From Roseivirga seohaensis (lineage in GTDB: Bacteria; Bacteroidota; Bacteroidia; Cytophagales; Cyclobacteriaceae), in the NCBI RefSeq assembly GCF_001592945.1, contig NZ_LRPB01000034.1, positions 186,001 through 250,000 of the forward strand: DNA of 64,000 nt, read 5' to 3'. The translations under genes and the position numbers were made by a program. How positions within the stretch are numbered: the first letter of the stretch is position 1; each line of letters starts with the position of its first letter. The notes below the pieces were generated by a model. That model searched no databases. It had not been told where the DNA came from and saw nothing but the letters and a program-made list of their open reading frames with translations. Shown in pieces: positions 7,915 through 18,209 of this stretch.

Positions 7915-10404
7915 TTAAAGTGAAAGGTTAAAACTCACCTTTATTTGCCTTTTCTTAATATCTGGATTATCAAGATAGGTAAGGCGTTGGAAAAAATCGA
8001 CTCTAAAAAATTTAAAGATGTTTTCTACTCCAATTCCAACCTCTGAATATGGCTTATTTGGATCTAGGCTCAAGAAATCAACTGTGGGTTGTGCGGCCAA
8101 AGTACTCTCACTAATATCTCCATAAAGTATGTTACCACTGGCTACCATTCTCCATTTAAGCCTTTTTAAGAGTGGAATTCTGTTTAAAATAAAGCCTTCG
8201 AAGAAATGCTGATAGCGCATGGAAACATATTGCTGACTTACAAATTCGTAGAAATTCATGGTATTGAAAGCAAAACTGGCATAAACGGGTTGCTCATTAC
8301 CAATATGAGCCGTTAACAAAGGATACGGAACATCTTCAAAAACCTTACTGGCCGTAATTTGATAATGCGAAATGCCCCAAAAACCCATCTTCAGCCGTTG
8401 AGAAATTCCAACATCGAGTTTATTATAATCAAAATCACCACCTAAAGGCCCCTTAAAACCATGCGTATACCCCACAATGAAGGTTGGCCAACGTACAGTT
8501 CCCAAACTAATTCTACTGTTATCGTTTATGATAAAGGTTTCGTCTTTAGCGTATTTTAGCTTTAAAGTAGCTTCAGTGCTGGTAAACTCGGTTCCAATTG
8601 GCGATGTAATATCTGAAGGCTCGGTGTAATAACTAAAGCCATCATACAGCGGAGTGAAGTCTTGGTTTTTCAACCTTAAACTAAAAGAAAAAGGCTTAGA
8701 CAATTGACTGGTCAAGTCGATCTGATAGGTTTCATAGGCAAATGGGCGAATAAGGTTTCCCAGCTGACTTAGTGCAACAAAAGCATTTGCATTGTCGAAA
8801 TCTGTAATTCCGTCTGGTTGCAAGCCCAGTTGATCAATATCTTTTCTATAGTTGGCTGATATGGTAGTCCACTTCTTTCTAGAAATAAAATGGGTGGCGC
8901 CTAAACCATATTTAAAGTTTTTGTCTTTAAAACCATAAGCTACATAGCCGTTGAACTGCCATCTCAAACTAAAGTTCTCATTGGTTCTTCCTCCAATTCG
9001 GGTTCTAAATCCTTCTACGTCATTTGAAGAAACCAACACTGGCCAAGGCCCTAAGTCTAATTGTCCCACTTCTACATAACCTCTAGCAAATGTTTTGAGC
9101 AACTCTGTCCAAGTTTTTACAATGGGAATTTGCTTTAAGGAGTCGATCATTGCAATTACACTGATCTCGGTTGTCGTCAGTGAGTCGTGTCTATTTTCTA
9201 TCCAAAACTGTTCATCAGAAATTCGCGCATCTTCTTCTAATTCAATTGTTCGTTCAAAAAACTTATTGGGTTTAGGTTCTGTAAGTGCAAGGTTTTTATT
9301 TGAGGAATAAAATTTTGCCAAAAAACCAGCTGATTTCTTTGTGATTTCTGATACATCAATCAGAATTCTTGACTTTACAGGAAGCCAAGCTCCGCCTTCC
9401 ATTCGTTCTAGCTCTTGCTGTATCTTGATCTTCTCTATAAAATTAAGGTTAGCGGTCGGTTGCATTGTCGCATCCATTCGCTTCAAGCCAAAATCTTCTT
9501 TGGCAATCCACATGGTGCCTACAAAGGCCAATTCCTGATCATTTTTTGGCTTGAAATCAAGCACGTAGCAGAACTCACCCTCTAAACTCACACTGTCTGT
9601 TAAGTCGTAGTCGTAGATCAGTCGCCAGCCATCTCCTATTGGTGAGGCGAACTCTTTTTCCACGATGTTCATTCGGTTTTGGTAGAAATTATATTCCTGA
9701 AATGATGAACCTATTACTTGAGAAATGAGTGAACCGTCTTCGATTCCGATTCCGGTGATTTTGGTTTTGATTATTTGTTCTTTCTGTAGCCTAGGGTTAG
9801 ATCTGAAATAGAATTTTGAAAGTGATTCCGAAATAAAAAGCGGCAGAATAGGCTTGCCATCTTCTCCAGCAATAATGTCGATACTATCGAGTACTGAAGT
9901 CACTTTTTGCATGTACTTCTTCTTTCTGAACTCTTCTGTAATATTATCTACATCGATTTCAATCTTGTTATACGACTCGTATTCGTATGCCTCTAGTCTT
10001 CTTTTATCATTCTTGTTTTTATTGTCTATTACGCTACGCATAATCGCAAAGGCAGGGTTTTCGGCCCTACCTGACAGCACCACGAAGTCTGCCAAACTAG
10101 TGGCTTTTGGTTGTAACTGAACATTGATTATTTGGGTGACTCCTTTCTCGTAGCGTTTCTTACGGGTTTCGTAACCCACATAAGAGAAAAGGACTGTATC
10201 TGATTCAGCTTGCCCTTTAAGCTCATAGTTACCATCAAAATCGGTAGCCATTCCAATCTGACTCCCCTGAATAACCACCGTAGCAAAAGGTACTGGGTCA
10301 CCAGTTTCGGCATCGGTTACTTTACCTCGAATAATGGTTTGCTGCGCAAAGACGAAACTTGTGGTAAAGCAGAATAGCAGTGTAAAAATGTATTTTGATT
10401 TCAA
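7915..10404 (-). CDS. DUF5686 outer-membrane protein with N-terminal carboxypeptidase-regulatory-like domain
   Basis: An 829-residue exported protein. A clear signal peptide (residues 1-20, ending VFA-QQ) is followed by a CarboxypepD_reg-like beta-sandwich at about 24-100 (GKVTDAETGDPVPFATVVIQ, then DFDGNYEL). The rest matches the DUF5686 family found throughout Bacteroidota. The C-terminal half is rich in alternating aromatic strands and ends in a charged-aromatic strand (RQIKVSFNLSL), as expected for an outer-membrane beta-barrel. No catalytic residues are known for the family and its role is undefined. It stands alone, with about 75 bases to the TrmH gene upstream and about 130 to thrS downstream. 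Confidence 0.85.
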   Translation of the reverse strand: MKSKYIFTLLFCFTTSFVFAQQTIIRGKVTDAETGDPVPFATVVIQGSQIGMATDFDGNYELKGQAESDTVLFSYVGYETRKKRYEKGVTQIINVQLQPKATSLADFVVLSGRAENPAFAIMRSVIDNKNKNDKRRLEAYEYESYNKIEIDVDNITEEFRKKKYMQKVTSVLDSIDIIAGEDGKPILPLFISESLSKFYFRSNPRLQKEQIIKTKITGIGIEDGSLISQVIGSSFQEYNFYQNRMNIVEKEFASPIGDGWRLIYDYDLTDSVSLEGEFCYVLDFKPKNDQELAFVGTMWIAKEDFGLKRMDATMQPTANLNFIEKIKIQQELERMEGGAWLPVKSRILIDVSEITKKSAGFLAKFYSSNKNLALTEPKPNKFFERTIELEEDARISDEQFWIENRHDSLTTTEISVIAMIDSLKQIPIVKTWTELLKTFARGYVEVGQLDLGPWPVLVSSNDVEGFRTRIGGRTNENFSLRWQFNGYVAYGFKDKNFKYGLGATHFISRKKWTTISANYRKDIDQLGLQPDGITDFDNANAFVALSQLGNLIRPFAYETYQIDLTSQLSKPFSFSLRLKNQDFTPLYDGFSYYTEPSDITSPIGTEFTSTEATLKLKYAKDETFIINDNSRISLGTVRWPTFIVGYTHGFKGPLGGDFDYNKLDVGISQRLKMGFWGISHYQITASKVFEDVPYPLLTAHIGNEQPVYASFAFNTMNFYEFVSQQYVSMRYQHFFEGFILNRIPLLKRLKWRMVASGNILYGDISESTLAAQPTVDFLSLDPNKPYSEVGIGVENIFKFFRVDFFQRLTYLDNPDIKKRQIKVSFNLSL

Positions 10405-10481
10405 ACTCTTGAGTTTCTGAGGTTATTAGTGCTTAACGCTGGTTGGCTTAAAAAGTATACTGACCTATTCATATTCTGTTG

Positions 10482-11189
10482 TCAACCATTATTATTAATA
10501 GAATGTTCCTTCATATAATTTTTTATATGGAGATCTGACCTCTTCACAATGCGTTGGTACCATTCGAATTTAAGATCTTCTTTTTCTTGTTCTGTCAAAT
10601 GCCATTGCACATCGCTTTCGCGAAGTCTTCTGACCAAATCTTGTAAAACCATGGCCACGCTTACCGACATATTAAATGACTCTGTAAAGCCGTACATGGG
10701 AATGTGAACCAGTTCATCTACTTCATTTTTGGTATTGTCTGAAATACCTTCCAGTTCTGTCCCAAAAATGATGGCGGTTTTTTCAGTAATATCTAACTCA
10801 TGTATAGATGTAGAATTCTGGTCTGGGGTTGTACCTACTAACCTATATTTTTTTTCTCTTAAATCGTTTAAGCAGTTCGAGCTACTTTGTTCTCCCCTGT
10901 CGTATTTGTGCAATGTAACCCAATTGGATGCGCCACGCACAATATTTGGGTTGATGTGGTAGTCGTGAAGTTTCTGACTGATATGTAAATCTTGTACTCC
11001 AAAGCAATCGCAAGTTCTTAAAACGGCACTGGCATTGTGCGAATGATAGACATCTTCTAACACTACGGTTAAATGCCTTGTACGTTCAGAAAGCACCTTG
11101 TTGATAAGGTTAACCTTATTTTCGGTAACGAATTCTTCAAGAATTTTTATAAGTTCTGCCTGCAAAACACTTATTGAATTAGATCGCAA
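10482..11189 (-). CDS. TrmH (SpoU) family RNA 2'-O-methyltransferase
   Basis: SAM-dependent 2'-O-ribose methyltransferase of the SPOUT class, probably acting on tRNA Gm18. Motif 1 is seen as LEDVYHSHNASAVLRTCDCFG, motif 2 as TAIIFGTELEGIS and motif 3 as IPMYGFTESFNMSVSVAMVL, the arginine, glutamate and asparagine-serine positions of the trefoil knot. Its 235 residues agree with E. coli TrmH (229). The frame opens with TTG at 11189, but a -7-type promoter overlaps that codon. A second TTG at 11165 would then be the likelier start. A terminator of the upstream parC gene lies just before it. Confidence 0.88.
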   Translation of the reverse strand: MRSNSISVLQAELIKILEEFVTENKVNLINKVLSERTRHLTVVLEDVYHSHNASAVLRTCDCFGVQDLHISQKLHDYHINPNIVRGASNWVTLHKYDRGEQSSSNCLNDLREKKYRLVGTTPDQNSTSIHELDITEKTAIIFGTELEGISDNTKNEVDELVHIPMYGFTESFNMSVSVAMVLQDLVRRLRESDVQWHLTEQEKEDLKFEWYQRIVKRSDLHIKNYMKEHSINNNG

Positions 11190-11194
11190 AAGTA
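11187..11194 (-). promoter_or_regulatory. -7 promoter element before the TrmH gene
   Basis: TACTTTTG on the minus strand matches TAnnTTTG exactly and directly follows the parC terminator. No TTTG is found at the -33 distance, so this is a half-supported promoter. Confidence 0.35.
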
Positions 11195-11199
11195 ATGAA

Positions 11200-11234
11200 A
11201 AACAAAAGCTACCAGCATTTTACCGGTAGCTTTT
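11200..11234 (-). terminator. Terminator after parC
   Basis: AAAAGCTACC (11204-11213) pairs with GGTAGCTTTT (11225-11234), a perfect 10-bp stem. On the minus strand it is followed by TTTTGTTTTT-like sequence. Confidence 0.75.
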
Positions 11235-11322
11235 AATTTTACAAACAATATCCTTCAACCATTGGCACGTTTTAACATGCTTACAGCTAAAAAACAGTTG
11301 TTCAGGGATTTACCCCTATTCT

Positions 11323-14028
11323 TTAAAATAGATCGATGGTTTCGCCTACATTAAAACCACCGCCTTCTTTGCCTTTTGGTTTATCTTCTTTAGTCTCTTT
11401 AGCCTGTTCTGGCTTTGGAGCATCTGACTTTGGCGCTTCAGTTTTCACCTCATTTTGGTCAACGGCTTTTGGCGTTGGGTTTTGGTCAGAATTATCAGTC
11501 TGTGTTTTGGCCTTCGACTTATCCTTGCTATTCAGTAAAGTCACTTTTTTCACTGAATGTTGAGAAATTTTATTCCCCATGGCCTTCCAGCCTTTCACAT
11601 CAATCACCATGTCCAAATCAACAGTCATGGTTTGTCTTTCCTTAGCGCCTTTTACCGTATAAGTTACCTCCACCTGAGGCTGCGGCACCGTAGTGGCTAA
11701 AAGCAACTTGGCTCCTTTTTCTTCGCTTATGAAACCAAATTTTTTATCCATTGTGCTGGTTTCAATCTGAAAACGTTTTACCAAATGATATTGGGCATCG
11801 GGATCGTAGTGAATAGCCGAAATAACACCTTCTGGATCGAATTTTTCAATCAGCATGATTTTATCCGCTTCATAACGATTGGTTAATTCAAAAGAGGTCA
11901 ATTCATATTCTCCCGAGTCGTAGATTACAAGAATTTTGTCCTCACTTTGGAAATTACCTAAGTATTCACCACGTTCGTCACGGTTAATTCTTCCGATAGA
12001 ATCGTCATACCAAATATCTACTCCACCCAAAGTAGATTTACCTTCCATTTTGAGCTGAATTTTGCGCACAGGGTATCTGGTTGCTATATTTCCTCCAGCG
12101 CCTCTTCCCTTGATCTCAATTTCAGAAAAATCAAAGTCGAAAACTTTCACCCTAGCTTTACAACCAGAGGTAAGGTAGATCGTTACAAGCTCAGCTTCGC
12201 CATTTGGATTGGCGGTAAAGTAAAGTACTTTTGATCCTCGTTCCCCCTTTGTAAGGTCATATTCCTTGTCGCGAGTAACGCCCAACACTTGGAATCGCTT
12301 AACCATACTTCGGCCAGTTTTTCCATCGAGGTAAATCATATTATACACCATACGCTCGTCATTCTTATTGAATACGCCTACATGAATAATATCTTTGCCT
12401 ACAAATATTTTATCGGAGATTCGAACCACCTGGAATTTCCCATCCTTACGGAATACGATTACATCATCAATATCGGAGCAATCGCAAACAAACTCGTCTT
12501 TTTTCATTCCGTAACCGATAAAACCTTCGGCACGGTTTACATAGAGCTTGGCATTATTGGCCGCAACAACAGTTGCTGCAATACTTTCGAATGACTTGAT
12601 TTCGGTTCTACGCTCTCTGCCTTTCCCGAATTTTTCTAGTAATTTTTCGTGGTAAGCAATCGCATACTCTACTAGGTTAGCCAAGTTATATTCTACCTCA
12701 GCCAGTTCATCTTGAAGACGTTTCATCAATTCATCAGCTTTAAAAGCATCGAATTTTGAAATTCGTTTGATCTTAATTTCGGTAAGTCTTACGATATCTT
12801 CCTCAGTAATTTCACGATAGAAATCAGGCTTAAATGGATCTAAGCCTTTATCGATTGTAGCAATTACGGCCTCCCAAGTTTCACATTCTTCAATATCGCG
12901 GTAAATTCTATTTTCGATAAAAATCTTTTCCAATGAAGAGAAAAGAAGCTTTTCGAGGAGTTCGCCTTTTCTAATTTCTAGCTCTCGTTTTAATAAATCT
13001 ACCGTCTGATTGGTACATATTTTCAGCACCTCTGTAACCCCTATAAAATGAGGCTTGTCTTCAATAATTACACAGCAGTTTGGAGAAATGCTCACCTCGC
13101 AATCGGTAAATGCATAAAGTGCATCAATGGTAATATTAGGCGACTGACCTGGTGCCAATTCGATGTAGATTTCTACGTCTTCGGCAGTATTATCCACCAC
13201 CTTTTTAATCTTGATTTTCCCCTTGTCGTTGGCCTTAATAATCGAGTCAATCACGCTCGTTGTTGTTGTTCCGAAGGGAATATCTTTAATAATTAGGCTC
13301 TTCTTATCTTCTTCATGAATTTTGGCTCTTACCTTAATTTTACCTCCTCTAAGGCCATCGTTGTATTCTGAAAAATCGGCCATACCACCCGTAGGAAAAT
13401 CAGGGTACAGCTTTACACTTTTGCCCTGTAATACCTTAATAGTGGCTTGAATAAGCTCAATAAAATTGTGTGGAAGAATTTTTGTAGAAAGTCCTACTGC
13501 GATTCCCTCAACCCCCTGAGCCAAAAGCATTGGGAATTTAACAGGCAATGTAACTGGCTCTTTTTTACGACCATCATAGGAAAGCTGCCAATTGGTGGTT
13601 TGCGGATTGAAGACGACCTCTAATGCAAATTTAGAAAGTCTGGCTTCGATATACCTTGCCGCGGCTGCACTGTCACCTGTACGGATATCGCCCCAGTTTC
13701 CTTGGGTTTCAATCAGTAAATCTTTCTGACCTATGTTTACAATGGCATCACCAATGGAAGCATCCCCATGCGGGTGATACTGCATGGTTTGTCCAATAAC
13801 GTTGGCCACTTTATTGAAACGGCCATCGTCCATCTCTTTCATAGCATGGAGAATCCTGCGTTGCACAGGTTTATAACCATCCTCAATGGCTGGCACAGCC
13901 CTTTCCAAAATTACATACGAAGCATAATCGAGAAACCAGTCTTCGTACATGCCAGAAACCGGCCTTACTTCCTGTAGCCCTCTCTCCTCTCCGTTGTTCA
14001 ATTCTTCAGTATTCTCAGTCATATTCAT
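11323..14028 (-). CDS. parC: DNA topoisomerase IV subunit A (GyrA/ParC family)
   Basis: Breakage-reunion subunit of a type IIA topoisomerase. The winged-helix core is clear (DGYKPVQRRILHAM at about 50-63, then HPHGDASIGDAIVNIGQ), and the catalytic tyrosine is Y126 in AARYIEARLS. The C-terminal region has degenerate beta-pinwheel blades. The last 80 residues are a charged, low-complexity tail rich in K, E, P and Q (EVKTEAPKSDAPKPEQAKET). I call it ParC rather than GyrA because the matching ATPase subunit is two genes upstream, an arrangement typical of parE-parC in this phylum; a GyrA role cannot be excluded from sequence alone. At 901 residues it is longer than E. coli ParC (752), partly because of the tail. 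Confidence 0.9.
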   Translation of the reverse strand: MNMTENTEELNNGEERGLQEVRPVSGMYEDWFLDYASYVILERAVPAIEDGYKPVQRRILHAMKEMDDGRFNKVANVIGQTMQYHPHGDASIGDAIVNIGQKDLLIETQGNWGDIRTGDSAAAARYIEARLSKFALEVVFNPQTTNWQLSYDGRKKEPVTLPVKFPMLLAQGVEGIAVGLSTKILPHNFIELIQATIKVLQGKSVKLYPDFPTGGMADFSEYNDGLRGGKIKVRAKIHEEDKKSLIIKDIPFGTTTTSVIDSIIKANDKGKIKIKKVVDNTAEDVEIYIELAPGQSPNITIDALYAFTDCEVSISPNCCVIIEDKPHFIGVTEVLKICTNQTVDLLKRELEIRKGELLEKLLFSSLEKIFIENRIYRDIEECETWEAVIATIDKGLDPFKPDFYREITEEDIVRLTEIKIKRISKFDAFKADELMKRLQDELAEVEYNLANLVEYAIAYHEKLLEKFGKGRERRTEIKSFESIAATVVAANNAKLYVNRAEGFIGYGMKKDEFVCDCSDIDDVIVFRKDGKFQVVRISDKIFVGKDIIHVGVFNKNDERMVYNMIYLDGKTGRSMVKRFQVLGVTRDKEYDLTKGERGSKVLYFTANPNGEAELVTIYLTSGCKARVKVFDFDFSEIEIKGRGAGGNIATRYPVRKIQLKMEGKSTLGGVDIWYDDSIGRINRDERGEYLGNFQSEDKILVIYDSGEYELTSFELTNRYEADKIMLIEKFDPEGVISAIHYDPDAQYHLVKRFQIETSTMDKKFGFISEEKGAKLLLATTVPQPQVEVTYTVKGAKERQTMTVDLDMVIDVKGWKAMGNKISQHSVKKVTLLNSKDKSKAKTQTDNSDQNPTPKAVDQNEVKTEAPKSDAPKPEQAKETKEDKPKGKEGGGFNVGETIDLF

Positions 14029-14085
14029 CTTGGATCAGAATTATACAGAATCTGAAAATTTTCAAGATTCACAGCTACCCAAAAG

Positions 14086-14469
14086 CTATTTCTGATCTTG
14101 GTATTTTGGGTTAAACATTAATTTGTATTCAAGGCTTTTGCCACCAAAATTGATAAGCAAGCCTTTCGGAAAATCGTAAGCCACAGTATAGTTCTTCGCC
14201 TGAGCCAAATAAGCATCTTCCAACCGAACCAAAGCTTTTAACTCTACCACCACCCGATCTTCAATAATGAAATCTGCCCTACGAGTCCCGACTTCAATTC
14301 CATCATAAAAAACTACTTGTTCCTGTTCTCTTTGGTAACCTATACTTGCTCTTTCCAATTCAATAGCCAAACAGCGTTGGTATATGACTTCTTGAAAACC
14401 AGAGCCTAAAGTATTATGAACTTTCATAGCGCAACCGATAACTGCATATGTCAGCTCATCTTTCTCCAT
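14086..14469 (-). CDS. GxxExxY family protein (PD-(D/E)XK-like)
   Basis: A 127-residue protein of the GxxExxY family, which Pfam places among PD-(D/E)XK nuclease-like folds. The name-giving motif is LGSGFQEVIYQRCL near residue 21, and a nuclease-type core is visible as RADFIIEDRVVVELKA at about 78-93, with D followed by ExK. Cellular function of the family is unknown to me. It lies between parE (46 bases) and parC (57 bases) on the same strand and so is probably co-transcribed with topoisomerase IV. Family members are often scattered as single mobile-looking genes, so position alone does not prove a role with the topoisomerase. Confidence 0.85.
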   Translation of the reverse strand: MEKDELTYAVIGCAMKVHNTLGSGFQEVIYQRCLAIELERASIGYQREQEQVVFYDGIEVGTRRADFIIEDRVVVELKALVRLEDAYLAQAKNYTVAYDFPKGLLINFGGKSLEYKLMFNPKYQDQK

Positions 14470-14515
14470 TCTGTAATTTCTAAAATTCTTTAAATTCTGA
14501 TTTAGACATATATTC

Positions 14516-16381
14516 TTAAACAGTTTCTGTCACCAAGTCTTTCTCAACTTTTAGTCGGTCGATGATGAAGTTTTGACGATCTGGTGTGTTTTTACCCATA
14601 TAGAACTTTAGTAATTCTTCAATGCTAGTGTCCTTTCTTAGAATGATAGGTTCTAAACGCATTTCGGCATTAATAAAGCCTTTGAATTCTTCGGGCGAAA
14701 TTTCACCTAAACCTTTGAATCGAGTGATTTCAGGCTTATTGCCGAGCTTAGCCACAGCCGTTTGCTTTTCTTCTTCGCTATAGCAATAAATTGTTTCCTT
14801 CTTATTTCGAACCCTAAACAAAGGTGTTTCTAAAATATAGACGTGGCCTCTCCTTACCAAGTCGGGAAAAAACTGAAGGAAGTATGTTAAGAGTAACAGA
14901 CGAATATGCATTCCATCCACATCGGCATCGGTGGCAATTACAATTTTATCATAGCGTAAACCTTCTAGTCCATCTTCGATATTTAGCGCATGCTGAAGCA
15001 AATTGAACTCCTCGTTTTCATACACTACTTTTTTAGAGTATCCGTAACAGTTCAAAGGCTTTCCTCTCAAACTAAATACGGCCTGAGTTTGCACATTTCT
15101 AGATTTTGTAATTGAACCACTGGCAGAATCCCCTTCGGTAATGAACAATGTAGTCGCGTTTCTCAAGTCATCATCACCCTTCTTATCATCGAGGTGAATG
15201 CGGCAATCTCTAAGCTTTTTATTGTGCAGGTTGGCCTTCTTTGCCCTTTCATTCGCCAATTTCTTAATTCCTGCTATCTCTTTTCTTTCGCGTTCTGACT
15301 GAAGAATTCGTTTTAATAGCAGGTTAGCTGTGTCTGGGTTTTTGTGTAGAAAATCGTCAAGTGCTTTTTTCACAAAGTCGTTCACAAAAGTTCTCATGGT
15401 TGGCCCATCAGGCGCAACATTTTGCGAACCTAGTTTGGTTTTGGTCTGCGACTCGAAAACAGGTTCTTGCACCCTTACCGCAATTGCACCTACGATAGAA
15501 GCGCGAACATCGGTGGCTTCAAAGTTCTTGTTATAGAATTCTCTAACGGTTTTCACTACAGCCTCTCTAAAAGCCGCTTGATGCGTTCCGCCCTGAGTGG
15601 TGTATTGCCCATTTACAAACGAATAGTAATCCTCGCCATATTGATTGCTATGCGACATAGCGATTTCAATATCTTCTCCCTTAAGGTGAATAACAGGATA
15701 TCTTAAACTATCGGCATTGGTTTTTCTTAACAACAGATCGTAAAGACCTTTTTCTGAATGGTATTTGGTTCCGTTGAAATTAATAGTGAGCCCAGCGTTC
15801 AAGAAACTGTAGTTCCAAATCAAATCATCGAGGTATTCTGGAATGAAATGGTAATTCTTGAAAATGGTATCATCGGGCCTGAAAACGATGAGGGTTCCGT
15901 TTCGGCCACTGCTCGTAGTTTCGGGTTCATCATTCTTAATTTCTCCCCTTTCAAATTCGGCTACTTTGGTGCGGCCATCGCGATAAGATTGTACCTTGAA
16001 AAAACTAGAAAGCGCATTTACAGCTTTTGTACCCACTCCGTTAAGACCAACAGACTTTTGAAAAGCACCGCTGTCATATTTACCACCCGTGTTGATTTTG
16101 GAAACGCAATCGACCACTTTACCGAGTGGAATACCACGACCGTAATCGCGCACTTCCACCTTTAGTTCAGATACTTTCACATCGATGGTTTTACCAAAGC
16201 CCATCATGTGTTCGTCAATACTGTTATCGATTACTTCTTTTACAAGTACATAAATTCCATCGTCTTGGGCACTACCGTCTCCCAATTTACCGATGTACAT
16301 TCCTGGTCTAAGTCTGATATGTTCTTTCCAATCGAGGGACCGAATACTATCCTCGGTATAATTCGCTACTTCATTCGCCAT
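14516..16381 (-). CDS. parE: DNA topoisomerase IV subunit B (GyrB/ParE family)
   Basis: ATPase subunit of a type IIA topoisomerase. The GHKL ATPase elements are present: [35 protein letters not shown] and [16 protein letters not shown]. The transducer domain follows, then the TOPRIM domain with [27 protein letters not shown] and [19 protein letters not shown]. The C-terminal end ([18 protein letters not shown]) is standard. At 621 residues it lacks the extra TOPRIM insert of proteobacterial GyrB and fits ParE. It is the first gene of a parE-GxxExxY-parC run and an ATG at 16381 gives the usual length. Confidence 0.93.
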   Translation of the reverse strand: MANEVANYTEDSIRSLDWKEHIRLRPGMYIGKLGDGSAQDDGIYVLVKEVIDNSIDEHMMGFGKTIDVKVSELKVEVRDYGRGIPLGKVVDCVSKINTGGKYDSGAFQKSVGLNGVGTKAVNALSSFFKVQSYRDGRTKVAEFERGEIKNDEPETTSSGRNGTLIVFRPDDTIFKNYHFIPEYLDDLIWNYSFLNAGLTINFNGTKYHSEKGLYDLLLRKTNADSLRYPVIHLKGEDIEIAMSHSNQYGEDYYSFVNGQYTTQGGTHQAAFREAVVKTVREFYNKNFEATDVRASIVGAIAVRVQEPVFESQTKTKLGSQNVAPDGPTMRTFVNDFVKKALDDFLHKNPDTANLLLKRILQSERERKEIAGIKKLANERAKKANLHNKKLRDCRIHLDDKKGDDDLRNATTLFITEGDSASGSITKSRNVQTQAVFSLRGKPLNCYGYSKKVVYENEEFNLLQHALNIEDGLEGLRYDKIVIATDADVDGMHIRLLLLTYFLQFFPDLVRRGHVYILETPLFRVRNKKETIYCYSEEEKQTAVAKLGNKPEITRFKGLGEISPEEFKGFINAEMRLEPIILRKDTSIEELLKFYMGKNTPDRQNFIIDRLKVEKDLVTETV

Positions 16382-16558
16382 TCAAAAACTCCAATAAGAT
16401 TCAAGTAGAAATTCTGTGCTGTTCCGCACAAATTAAGGCGGAAGTTAAAATATAAAAACTAAAAAGTCACTATTGACTTTGCCCTATAAAAACCTTAAAA
16501 CGGTTTAAGGAATTGAAAGTCAAGTAAAGATAAATATGAGGTGAGTTATTTTTATCTT

Positions 16559-17026
16559 TTAGTTTCTTCGTACCGAAAGAATTTTAACCAAATAGAAAAA
16601 CCAAAACACCAAAAGGATTGGCCCTATGTAGAGATAAACGCTTAGAACATCTAGTTTGAGTTCGTTCATATTCATGTAGCCTATGAAGAATACAATTGTG
16701 GTGAACATGATATTCAAAATTCCGGCAAAACCTCTTACCCATGTGATTACATCTGTTTTAAGTCCTTTATTTCGAATCCCAACACCATCATCTGAAGTCT
16801 TAATTTTCTTAAGCACTTTGATAAATGACACACAGATTACATTGGCCACCAGAAAGATAATTACACTTGAAAAAAAGAAGGTGTTTCTATCTACAAGCTC
16901 TAGGGCCGACCCATCACCATCGAATCTATAAGAGACCTGACCAGCTAAAGAAGCATAAGCCCAGATAAGGGCGGCCAAAAAGATGAGATAACTTGCCGTT
17001 CTTATAAACCCAACTAACTTGTCCAT
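16559..17026 (-). CDS. Conserved-looking four-helix membrane protein, function unknown
   Basis: A 155-residue integral membrane protein with four predicted helices (about 8-27, 50-72, 97-115 and 125-150). The loop between helices two and three is basic (KVLKKIKTSDDGVGIRNKGLK). I recognise no family motif. It is a single gene, divergent from pirin, with 177 bases to parE and 152 to pirin. A 16-bp perfect palindrome lies 22 bases before its start, which could be a binding site for a regulator of this gene or of pirin. The coding frame is convincing because of its length and hydrophobic pattern. Confidence 0.6.
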   Translation of the reverse strand: MDKLVGFIRTASYLIFLAALIWAYASLAGQVSYRFDGDGSALELVDRNTFFFSSVIIFLVANVICVSFIKVLKKIKTSDDGVGIRNKGLKTDVITWVRGFAGILNIMFTTIVFFIGYMNMNELKLDVLSVYLYIGPILLVFWFFYLVKILSVRRN

Positions 17027-17047
17027 TCGATTTTAATTTGGCGCGAA

Positions 17048-17063
17048 GATAACAATTGTTATC
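17048..17063. promoter_or_regulatory. 16-bp perfect palindrome, candidate operator
   Basis: GATAACAATTGTTATC is identical to its reverse complement. It sits in the divergent spacer between the membrane-protein gene and pirin, closer to the former. No matching regulator gene is adjacent. Confidence 0.4.
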
Positions 17064-17178
17064 ATTTATGGCATGGATATCAGCGTATATTGACTGTATT
17101 CATCCAGAATTTAATTACTGAAAACAAAAAGGAAACCTTCTGAATAATTTACATGTTGGTACATCTAAATAAGAAATT

Positions 17179-18192
17179 ATGAGCAACTCTATTCTATCCG
17201 TTCAACCTTTGACATTCCCATGGCAAACGAGCGATCCCTTTCTTTTCTGTGCTTTTCATAAAGACAATTACCCAAAAGGAAATGGTCAAATGGGGCCAAA
17301 TGCAAATCTTTCGGGGCGGAATTTAGGTTCGGACTTTGCAGGAAAGGATGGCTGGAGTATGTACCACGGACAAAGCGTACCCGGTTTTCCTGCCCATCCG
17401 CACAGAGGTTTTGAAACTGTTACGATTGCAGAAAAAGGATTAGTAGATCATTCCGATTCACTTGGTGCTGCCGGCCGTTTTGGTAATGGCGATGTGCAAT
17501 GGATGACGGCTGGCAAAGGTGTTCAGCATTCAGAAATGTTCCCATTGCTGAATGAAACTGAGGAAAATCCATTAGTACTTTTTCAGATTTGGTTAAATCT
17601 GCCAAAAGTCAATAAATTGGTGGAGCCGCATTTCGCTATGCTTTGGAGTGAAGACATCCCTGTTTTTACACACACAGACGCTCACGGAAATATGACTAAA
17701 GTGAATGTTATCAATGGTAAAATTGAGCATTACGTTTCTCCCTCTCCAGCCCCTGACTCTTGGGCAGCGAATCCAGAAAACGAAGTAGCTATATGGACAA
17801 TTGTGCTGTCTCCAGATGCAGAATGGCAATTACCAACAGCTTCAGCAGGAGTGAATAGAAGTTTGTATTTCTATGCTGGTGTAGACATGGAAATAGATGG
17901 TAGCACAGTAAAAAGAGGCAACACGATTAAACTAGACGCCACCAAAGCAACAACAGTATTAAATGGAAAAGAAGAGGCTAAACTCTTGATGTTACAGGGT
18001 AAGCCCATTAATGAACCCGTAGCACAATACGGTCCGTTTGTAATGAATAGTAATGCCGAAATTCAGCAGGCAATGCAAGAATACCAAAACACTCAGTTTG
18101 GGGGTTGGCCATGGCCTACACACGATCATACGCACAACAAAAGCAAAGGACGTTTTGCCCTACACGCAGATGGAAAAGAGGAAATTAAATAG
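17179..18192 (+). CDS. Pirin family protein
   Basis: Two-cupin protein of the pirin family; some members are quercetin dioxygenases, others act as redox-linked regulators. The metal-binding cupin signature is complete: [13 protein letters not shown] then [18 protein letters not shown], which supply the three histidines and glutamate. At 337 residues it is longer than the typical 230-300, with extended N- and C-termini. The C-terminal tail ([19 protein letters not shown]) is histidine-rich and is seen in many pirins of this kind. No signal peptide is present, so it is cytosolic. It stands alone on the plus strand, and substrate cannot be deduced from context. Confidence 0.93.
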   Translation: MSNSILSVQPLTFPWQTSDPFLFCAFHKDNYPKGNGQMGPNANLSGRNLGSDFAGKDGWSMYHGQSVPGFPAHPHRGFETVTIAEKGLVDHSDSLGAAGRFGNGDVQWMTAGKGVQHSEMFPLLNETEENPLVLFQIWLNLPKVNKLVEPHFAMLWSEDIPVFTHTDAHGNMTKVNVINGKIEHYVSPSPAPDSWAANPENEVAIWTIVLSPDAEWQLPTASAGVNRSLYFYAGVDMEIDGSTVKRGNTIKLDATKATTVLNGKEEAKLLMLQGKPINEPVAQYGPFVMNSNAEIQQAMQEYQNTQFGGWPWPTHDHTHNKSKGRFALHADGKEEIK

Positions 18193-18209
18193 AATTGGTG
18201 GTCAAAGAA

